This document shows, piece by piece, positions 58,279 to 64,000 of a stretch of 64,000 bases of DNA. The translations under genes and the position numbers were made by a program. This DNA is from Chryseobacterium soldanellicola (GTDB lineage Bacteria; Bacteroidota; Bacteroidia; Flavobacteriales; Weeksellaceae). Where the stretch lies: assembly GCF_900100115.1 (NCBI RefSeq), contig NZ_FNKL01000004.1:310001-374000 (forward strand), in the 5' to 3' direction. Each line of letters opens with the position of its first letter. Within the stretch, counting starts at the first letter, position 1. Below the pieces are notes generated by a model that was not told the DNA's origin, ran no database searches, and was given only the letters and a program-made list of their open reading frames with translations.

Positions 58279-59004
58279 TTAATTTCCAAGATATACAAAA
58301 GATTTTAATGCAATATAGGCAGGGCTTAGACCCATCGCCTGATTTCCTCCATTAGAGCTTAGTGTAAAAGTATGCAGGTGATTACCCGCTGCCTCTGTGT
58401 TACTACCATGATCAGCATATATATAATAGTTCCAGGCACCCCCGCTATCAGCAGGCGCTGCATCGGCATAATATACATTTGCAGTAGTATAGGTATCTTC
58501 ATAAGAGTGTGTATGATCTCCCGGATTATTTGTAACAGCGTTCAAATTGTATTGTGGTAAATTTGCTTTTAAAATACTTACCGTAGAGCTTCCTCCAGAA
58601 GTATTTAGTGGTTCCACTGTAGCAGCAGTTTTTGCGTAAGAACCGGCGAAATCAGGCAAGCTTGTGCTAAAACCAAGGGTAGCTGCATTAGCTTGCACTG
58701 CTGCTGAAAGAGAAGCTATACTGCGTCCGTTTAACAAATACCATCCGTCGTGGTCTGCTGTGGCGTAGCTGTCTTTGATATCACCTATACTTGCGGTACG
58801 TACCGAAGCAGTCTGCTTTAAAATATTACCCGAAGCATCGGCAACAATTAGTTTGTCTGCACCTGTACCTGCTGGCAACGTTCGTATGCGCAAATCTCCG
58901 TTTATATCCAACGTTTTAGTAGGAACAGGAGTGTTGATTCCTACATTTTGTGCCTGCAAAAAATGTAGATTACATAGGATGCATAGTATATATATTTTTT
59001 TCAT
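58279..59004 (-). CDS. Secreted tail-collar-like protein 2
   Basis: A 241-residue paralogue. Signal peptide (1-18, HFLQAQ), NVGINTPVPTKTLDINGDLR, then GDIKDSYATADHDGWYLLNG, and His motifs PGDHTHSYEDTYT and AAGNHLHTFTLSSN. It ends SFVYLGN. It lies 10 nt upstream of copy 1 and 10 nt downstream of copy 3. The variable region between the two His motifs (about 170-210) differs strongly from its paralogues, as expected for ligand-binding tips. Confidence 0.8.
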   Translation of the reverse strand: MKKIYILCILCNLHFLQAQNVGINTPVPTKTLDINGDLRIRTLPAGTGADKLIVADASGNILKQTASVRTASIGDIKDSYATADHDGWYLLNGRSIASLSAAVQANAATLGFSTSLPDFAGSYAKTAATVEPLNTSGGSSTVSILKANLPQYNLNAVTNNPGDHTHSYEDTYTTANVYYADAAPADSGGAWNYYIYADHGSNTEAAGNHLHTFTLSSNGGNQAMGLSPAYIALKSFVYLGN

Positions 59005-59014
59005 GGTATTACAT

Positions 59015-59722
59015 TTAATTTCCTAAAAAGATAAAAGTGTTCACGGTAATATTTTTGGGCAGAACAGAAAAAGAGCTGCCGCCCCCTTCATTATTTACTG
59101 TCGCGGTGTGGATGTGATTACCTGCAGGATTAGTGGTTCGGGTAATTGTGGCATATTTAACAGTATAATTGGGACCAGATAATATCTGGATATCTCCTCC
59201 ACCAATTACACCAAGCTCTGTTAAAATGTGTGCATGGCCACCTGCTGCACTGGTAGAACCCGTATAATCGTATAACGGCAGATTGGCTTGCGTTAAAGTT
59301 CTGCTGTTAGAGCCTCCCACGCTTCCTAATGTTTCGGTTGCTGACTTTGTTTTCAGAAATCTTCCGCGAGCATCCGGTAAAGCAGTTAGCCCTAAACTTG
59401 CGGCACCCGCCTGTCCGCCCGGCAGTAAGTTCGTAGCCCTGCCATCTAAAAGATACCAGCCATCATGATCTGTAGGCTGAAATCCTTTTTTAATATCACC
59501 TACAGTATTTCCGGAAACCGTCAATGTGCTGACGGAAATGTTGCCATTTACATCTGCTAATAGGTTTTTAACGGTTTGCGTAGTGACATCAGGAACTGTA
59601 CGTACTATTACATTTCCATTAATATCGAGCATTTTGGTTGGATTAGGCGTGTTAATGCCTATTTGGGAGAAAAAATGACTGCTGATGAGCATTGCAGAAA
59701 TGCAAAATAAGTTTTTTTTCAT
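59015..59722 (-). CDS. Secreted tail-collar-like protein 3
   Basis: A 235-residue paralogue. Signal peptide (1-19), then QIGINTPNPTKMLDINGNVI, GDIKKGFQPTDHDGWYLLDG, and His motifs AAGGHAHILTELG and PAGNHIHTATVNN, ending TFIFLGN. The first His motif is HAH rather than HTH. It is the first of the three collar genes, 214 nt downstream of the 59937 gene, and probably shares its promoter. Confidence 0.8.
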   Translation of the reverse strand: MKKNLFCISAMLISSHFFSQIGINTPNPTKMLDINGNVIVRTVPDVTTQTVKNLLADVNGNISVSTLTVSGNTVGDIKKGFQPTDHDGWYLLDGRATNLLPGGQAGAASLGLTALPDARGRFLKTKSATETLGSVGGSNSRTLTQANLPLYDYTGSTSAAGGHAHILTELGVIGGGDIQILSGPNYTVKYATITRTTNPAGNHIHTATVNNEGGGSSFSVLPKNITVNTFIFLGN

Positions 59723-59936
59723 GAGTTATAAGTTTGTAAAGGTTTAAATGACAGTAATTAGGGAAAATTACTGCTTGGAATATTGTGTTTCTAAAATCGT
59801 TTTTCTAATTCGGGGTATCGTACTTATAAATTTCAATTCGTTGCAGCAAAATATCTTTGAATAAATTTTAAATTGAAATATGAAAGCACTTTATGGAAAA
59901 GTACAGTTGATGTTAAACGCTATTTTAAGATTTATT

Positions 59937-60689
59937 TTATTTCGTAGCTAAAGTATTGATATAAAATGGCGTTAAGCTATAGCCGGATAAGTTATTGGGT
60001 GAGTTGGCTCTCAGTATATATACTTGGATAAAATAATTTGTATTAGCAGCAATTTCTGACTTGGCAATATTAATGGAGACCGACTGGCCGTTACCGTTAT
60101 TAGCAAGCAATCCGAATGAATCTCTTGGGTTGTTGGCATTAGGTAATACAGAAGCCAAGGGTGTAGTTCCAGGTGTAATTTTAACTAAAACATCGCATTC
60201 AGCAAGTGTTCCCGAAGGACCCTGAGCAACTAAAGTAGCTGTAATTACGGTTTTTATATTTGTGCCTAAAGAAACACTCACATTTTGTCTTAATGCAGTA
60301 ACCTCCCGCCAATTTCCATCACCATTCGGATAAGTGTTGAGATTAATAGCAGGTGAGAGATCTAATGATGTGTATTCAATTGTAGTACCGCCCGGTCTTT
60401 GCATTTGGAGCATTCTCCAATCGGGTAGGGTCGATGTGCCAATATTTAGATACAGACCTGCACTTGCAAAATTAGTGTTTGTGTTATAAACAACTAGTCC
60501 ATTAGCAGGAGTGGGTACTGTCGTTGCATCTGTAGCACTTGTTAAGCCAACTCTAGGAGGTAAAAAGCCTTTATTGTTTGAAGACAATTCTAAAACTGAG
60601 GACTGATCGGGAATACTGGTTCCTATACCAATTTGTGCGAATGTAAATGAACTTAAGAAAATAACTACCGCCGCTAATTTTGTTTTCAT
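59937..60689 (-). CDS. Secreted surface protein, first gene of the collar operon
   Basis: A 250-residue protein. Signal peptide (1-18, FTFAQ) and IGIGTSIPDQSSVLELSSNN then KGFLPPRVGLTSATD, the opening typical of tail-fibre-like surface proteins. The C-terminal part (about 100-250) is a beta-sandwich-like domain. No His-rich collar motif is present, so it differs from the three downstream genes. The promoter region carries two copies of a palindrome (60847, 60911) that may bind the TPR-AraC regulator encoded upstream. Confidence 0.75.
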   Translation of the reverse strand: MKTKLAAVVIFLSSFTFAQIGIGTSIPDQSSVLELSSNNKGFLPPRVGLTSATDATTVPTPANGLVVYNTNTNFASAGLYLNIGTSTLPDWRMLQMQRPGGTTIEYTSLDLSPAINLNTYPNGDGNWREVTALRQNVSVSLGTNIKTVITATLVAQGPSGTLAECDVLVKITPGTTPLASVLPNANNPRDSFGLLANNGNGQSVSINIAKSEIAANTNYFIQVYILRANSPNNLSGYSLTPFYINTLATK

Positions 60690-61043
60690 TCTTATATATT
60701 GTTTGAATTAATAACAACCATATATCTCATTTTGTCATGATTTTATGGAAAAAGTTGGAAGACTCACATTGTTTTATTTTGAATCATCTTCTCAATGTTT
60801 GGCAAAAGTAAGTAAGGAATAGGTGTTTTTGAAGCTTAACATTTACCATTTTCATGAAAATGATACAGATTGAAGTAGGCAATGGCTTTGTTCAAATGGT
60901 ATATATTTATCATTTTCATGAAAGCAATACTTGCTTTTTTCAAATGACAGGGAATAGAAGATTCTGACAAAACTGATAGTTAATATGATTCAACTTTTCA
61001 GAGATTTTAATATGTACAGATGAATTTACATGCATTGTCTATT
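60690..61043 (-). promoter_or_regulatory. Collar-operon control region with two TTTCATGAAA palindromes
   Basis: CATTTTCATGAAAATG (60847-60862) is a perfect 16-bp palindrome. A second copy (60911-60926) keeps CATTTTCATGAAA. On the minus strand both read TTTCATGAAAATGRTAAAT, as direct repeats 64 bp apart. A further palindrome, AAGCAA-TAC-TTGCTT, overlaps the second copy's edge. This 350-bp gap holds no gene. Confidence 0.55.
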
Positions 61044-62624
61044 TTACACTTCCCGAAGTTCGGCGACATTTTGATCCTGCAGCCCTTCTTCATTCAAGTA
61101 CTTGATAAAAGTAGACGGACTAAATGATGTTACTTTTTTAAAAATCAACGAAAACTTATTTGCGGATGAAAATCCTGCATCTTCCGCCAATGTGGCCAAT
61201 TTATATTTTCTGTAAAGAGGATTGTTTCTTAAATTAGTGATAACGTAATTGATTCGGAGGGTATTAATATAATTGTTAAAATCACCGTCTTTGTGTGTAT
61301 TAATAATATAAGAAAGATACCTGCTGTTTGTCTCACAATATGTTGCCAGATACGAAAGAGAAACGCTGTTATTGGTAAATAATTTTGATTCTTCAAATTT
61401 CTGTAAAAAATCCAGGATTCTTTGTTCTGTTTCAGAAGACATCATTCGCTGAGAAATGGATTGTGATTCTTCTTCTTCGATCATTTCAGCTACAACAGGA
61501 AGAGGCACCGACCGCTTTTCATCTAATTCTTTAGTAATTTTTTTAAAGTGCTCGATATTTAAGCGTTGTATCTTTCGGTATCTGATAAAAAGGATAATCC
61601 CAATTAAAAATAAGAGGACAATGATAAAAATAATAATCGTTTTGGATGAATCATTTCTTTTGATTTCAACATTCTCTTTATCAATTTTGGAATAGGATTT
61701 ATTAGCAGCAAGCTGTTGGTTCTTTTGAAGAATTTTTTTTACCGTATCATGTTTTTCTTTTGTCTGTACATAATCTTCCAGATCTTTGGTGGCAGCATAA
61801 TATTTTTCAGAGGTATTATATACTTCATTTTTAAGAGATGGATTTTTGGATTCCTCAGCAATTCTGAGCGTAATATCTAAATGCTCTTTCGCTTTTTTTA
61901 AATCTTTTTTTTCGACATACAGCAATGTAAGACCACTATGAATGAGTGCTGTCATGTAGTTTTCGGGAGTGTTTTTAGACATTTCAAGTGCTTTCTGATA
62001 ATGCCTAAAAGATTCTTCAAACTTACCCACGTTATAATAACTACAGCCCAAAAGCTGCTCATTAGTGATCGTTAAATATTGTTTAGAAGAAGTTGTCTTT
62101 TCTGTGTATTCTTCGGCTTTCTTTGCATTTTCAATCGAACTCTGAAATTTTCTTCTTCCAATATTATTATATGCCATTTCCTGCATCATCATAGCTTTTG
62201 TATTGTTGGCAACTTCAGGATTGGTAATATCTTTGGCTGTATTGAGACCTATTTCAAAATATTTCTTCGATTTCTCAAAAAGTCCTATAAAACGGTATTG
62301 TGATGACAAAAAACCATATACCCTGGCTTTCCAGATAGCATTATCTGTATTTTCAATGATTTTTTCAGACTGCAAAGCATAATTTATTGCCTTTTCAAAG
62401 TTTCCGGCCTGCTGATAAAGTGTTGCTGTCAACATTAAGCTCTTTGTTTGCAGTAAAGGAGTTTCTGAAATAGAATATAGTGAATCTGCAACTTTTAAGG
62501 CTTTATCAAAATCTTTTTGGGAAGTTTCAAGGTAAGTTTTTGTGTAGATAGCGTTGAAGGCTGCAAGATCCTGCGCATGATAAATACCTGTAAAAAATAC
62601 AAATAATAAGGTCAGAAGTTTCAT
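61044..62624 (-). CDS. TPR-membrane-AraC type transcriptional regulator
   Basis: A 526-residue Bacteroidota-type regulator. Signal-like start (MKLLTLLFVFFTGIYHAQ), periplasmic TPR repeats (about 45-290), one membrane helix (about 325-347, IIIFIIVLLFLIGIILFI), then a cytoplasmic AraC helix-turn-helix (about 430-515; RKYKLATLAEDAGFSSANKF then SLIFKKVTSFSPSTFIKYLN). It senses outside and binds DNA inside in one chain. The start at 62624 matches the signal peptide. It lies upstream of the collar operon on the same strand. Confidence 0.9.
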   Translation of the reverse strand: MKLLTLLFVFFTGIYHAQDLAAFNAIYTKTYLETSQKDFDKALKVADSLYSISETPLLQTKSLMLTATLYQQAGNFEKAINYALQSEKIIENTDNAIWKARVYGFLSSQYRFIGLFEKSKKYFEIGLNTAKDITNPEVANNTKAMMMQEMAYNNIGRRKFQSSIENAKKAEEYTEKTTSSKQYLTITNEQLLGCSYYNVGKFEESFRHYQKALEMSKNTPENYMTALIHSGLTLLYVEKKDLKKAKEHLDITLRIAEESKNPSLKNEVYNTSEKYYAATKDLEDYVQTKEKHDTVKKILQKNQQLAANKSYSKIDKENVEIKRNDSSKTIIIFIIVLLFLIGIILFIRYRKIQRLNIEHFKKITKELDEKRSVPLPVVAEMIEEEESQSISQRMMSSETEQRILDFLQKFEESKLFTNNSVSLSYLATYCETNSRYLSYIINTHKDGDFNNYINTLRINYVITNLRNNPLYRKYKLATLAEDAGFSSANKFSLIFKKVTSFSPSTFIKYLNEEGLQDQNVAELREV

Positions 62625-62926
62625 AATACGGAATAATGGCAAAGATAGTCAAAATAGTATCTTACACTTTTTAAGAATATTAATTTTAAGATTATATATA
62701 CTCTATTAATTGATATATTAATCATCTTCGTTTGCTTTCGAATTAGATGATTTCTACGGGCAGTCAAAAATTTATGGCTTTTTGAAAGTTGCGCTCACAT
62801 TTCCCCGTAGAATTAAGAAAACTTTCTGTGGAAGAATTAAAAGATAATATTTTAAATTTATAAAACCCTTACTAGTGAAGGGTTTTATAAATAATGCACT
62901 TTTGTAAAATGCGAAATAAAGATAAG
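62625..62926. other. Spacer with a perfect 15-bp hairpin
   Basis: ATTTATAAAACCCTT/AAGGGTTTTATAAAT (62856-62870 with 62878-62892, loop ACTAGTG) is a likely terminator for the DUF4249 gene on the minus strand. Nothing else is seen. Confidence 0.6.
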
Positions 62927-63748
62927 CTATTGAATCGTATAATCTTTTAGAGCCACTTCCGACAACCTGAAATATCCATAAGCAAAATTGTCGCTGTTAG
63001 TCTGATTGATGATATTACCCCGAACATCTGTTGGTGTTGTTGAAAAAGGATTTCCATCATTTCCTGAAGCATTCAGGAGTTTTCTGAAATATTCATAATA
63101 CCTCTTGGATATTCCGTACAATTTTATGTTGACGATATCTCCGGGTTTCAAATCTTCGTGGGAAAAATAAACCGGTGTCAATCCTCCCTGCGTATCGTCA
63201 TCATCTTCAACTTCATATTGTGGAAAAGCAACCTGAGGAATTTTATTGCTGTATAAATAATAATTGAGTTGAGAGCCGTCATCCTGATAATAATAAGTGA
63301 TTTCGATTTCGTCACCTGCTATTCCGCCTTCGTTGTTTTGGTCGATATTGTCTTCGATTTTTACGACACTCATCATTTTTTCCGTTGCGGTGTAAGTTTC
63401 TCCGTTTAGAATAACTTTTAGGGTATAAGTCTCTCCAATCACAGGTTGAAAATTGTTGCATACATATTCTCCCGTTCCCGTATTTTCTACGAAATTAAAA
63501 ACCGTGTTAGATGAGTTTGAAACGGTAACAGTGGCACCGGAAACTATTGGAAATTCTTCATTGTAATAGGCTGTGGTCATAGAAAGTTTGATTTTTTGCT
63601 CGTTCCCCGTGGTATTTTTTTGCCAATCTATAGAAGCATCTATTACCAATCTTGGTTCTGCTGTATCTAAGTCAACATCTATTACATCTTCACAAGAAAT
63701 CAGAAGCAATCCCAATGCTATGATAAAATATTTTTTGAAAAAATTCAT
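62927..63748 (-). CDS. DUF4249 domain-containing lipoprotein
   Basis: A 273-residue outer-membrane-associated lipoprotein (LLIS-Cys19, then EDVIDVDLDTAEPRLVIDAS). DUF4249 signatures: an Ig-like beta-sandwich with SGATVTVSNSSNTVFNFVEN and the GETYTLKVILNGETYTATEK-type strand. DUF4249 proteins occur next to TonB-dependent receptors and probably act as their surface-exposed partner for substrate capture. It begins 18 nt after the receptor gene. Confidence 0.9.
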   Translation of the reverse strand: MNFFKKYFIIALGLLLISCEDVIDVDLDTAEPRLVIDASIDWQKNTTGNEQKIKLSMTTAYYNEEFPIVSGATVTVSNSSNTVFNFVENTGTGEYVCNNFQPVIGETYTLKVILNGETYTATEKMMSVVKIEDNIDQNNEGGIAGDEIEITYYYQDDGSQLNYYLYSNKIPQVAFPQYEVEDDDDTQGGLTPVYFSHEDLKPGDIVNIKLYGISKRYYEYFRKLLNASGNDGNPFSTTPTDVRGNIINQTNSDNFAYGYFRLSEVALKDYTIQ

Positions 63749-63766
63749 TTTTATATGTTTTTAGAA

Positions 63767-64000
63767 TTAAAATTTAAAATTATAGGTCACACTCGGGATG
63801 ATTCCGAAAATTGATATTCTGCTGGCTTCGCTCAAGCCGGTATCGGTATTTTGTCCGAATGTTAAAGAAGCTGCATTTTTTCTTGCATAGATGTTGTAGA
63901 TGCTAAAAACCCATTCGCTTTTCCATTTTTTATTGCTGTCAGCTTTGGGAGTATAAGTTGCCGAAATATCTAAGTGATGATATGCAGGAAGCGAGTCTTC
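63767..64000 (-). CDS. TonB-dependent receptor, C-terminal end (gene continues beyond window)
   Basis: The last 77 residues of an outer-membrane barrel. Typical closing strands of a TonB receptor are visible: YHHLDISATYTPKADSNKKW, KSEWVFSIYNIYARKNAASL, and the terminal strand ISIFGIIPSVTYNFKF, ending in aromatic Phe. The rest lies past position 64000. Together with the DUF4249 lipoprotein it forms a nutrient-uptake pair of unknown substrate. Confidence 0.85.
   Translation of the reverse strand, partial: EDSLPAYHHLDISATYTPKADSNKKWKSEWVFSIYNIYARKNAASLTFGQNTDTGLSEASRISIFGIIPSVTYNFKF

Noticed and set aside
57555-60689. Prophage or tailocin
   Set aside because: The proteins have signal peptides and no capsid, terminase, sheath or lysis genes are nearby.
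1-64000. CRISPR array or insertion sequence
   Set aside because: No regularly spaced direct repeats with unique spacers, and no transposase frame or matching terminal repeats, were found.

Overview
The window looks like chromosomal DNA from a Chryseobacterium-like member of the Flavobacteriales (Bacteroidota). Four things point there: AT-rich intergenic DNA; promoters carrying the Bacteroidota -7 box TANNTTTG; secreted proteins with short signal peptides ending in AQ or SQ; and family content such as a Reg_prop sensor kinase, a TPR-AraC regulator, DUF4249 next to a TonB receptor, and surface proteins opening with GVNTxxPxxxLDVxG. The genus is inferred from these families, not from a search.

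Layout. 1-5.7 kb: end of an SDR oxidoreductase, two SRPBCC paralogues, a membrane protein, an S9 peptidase, and an ECF-type sigma factor with two small partners. 5.7-12.8 kb: repeat-rich spacer, J-domain protein, a 51-residue Cys-rich protein, gcvP, then small secreted proteins and a AAA ATPase on the minus strand. 12.8-20 kb: a small RNA-like unit with a 26-residue membrane peptide, a Fpg/Nei glycosylase, dgt, and a minus-strand redox cluster (Crp/Fnr regulator, YceI, tautomerase, SDR, NTF2-like, nitronate monooxygenase) with a Crp-type palindrome. 20-31.5 kb: the most distinctive part, described below. 31.5-42.5 kb: a frameshifted SPFH gene, DUF4377 lipoprotein, transglutaminase, DUF962 protein, APC permease, a long TPR protein with an outer-membrane barrel, and tRNA-Arg(TCG). 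42.6-57.5 kb: a patchwork with several decayed genes, a beta-helix/jelly-roll cluster with an AraC regulator, a CDF transporter, HxlR with nitroreductase, an S41 peptidase, and a Crp-regulated MDR/DoxX operon. 57.5-64 kb: four tail-collar-like secreted proteins with their probable TPR-AraC regulator, then DUF4249 and the end of a TonB receptor.

Main discovery. Between 19.99 and 31.35 kb six promoters share one architecture. Each has two 17-bp boxes (consensus GTAGTnnTTTTAGTACA, with inner palindrome GTACT-N3-AGTAC) spaced 21-22 bp apart, then 31-32 bp to a perfect TANNTTTG box. Three drive surface-protein genes (20788, 22930, 24299 with 25380). Two drive only short RNAs or peptides (near 20.1 and 20.5 kb). 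One (31.3 kb) fires on the minus strand toward the 3' end of a Reg_prop kinase/LuxR response-regulator operon. That operon has a related palindrome at its own promoter. The transcripts end in similar modules: a pyrimidine/purine stem, a linker containing ATCATTTGTGTT, and a CCTCC/GGAGG terminator. A free-standing RNA of about 67 nt (20298-20364) carries the same linker. I infer a surface-remodelling regulon run by the kinase/regulator pair with an RNA arm. The site geometry is read directly from the sequence; the regulator assignment is inference.
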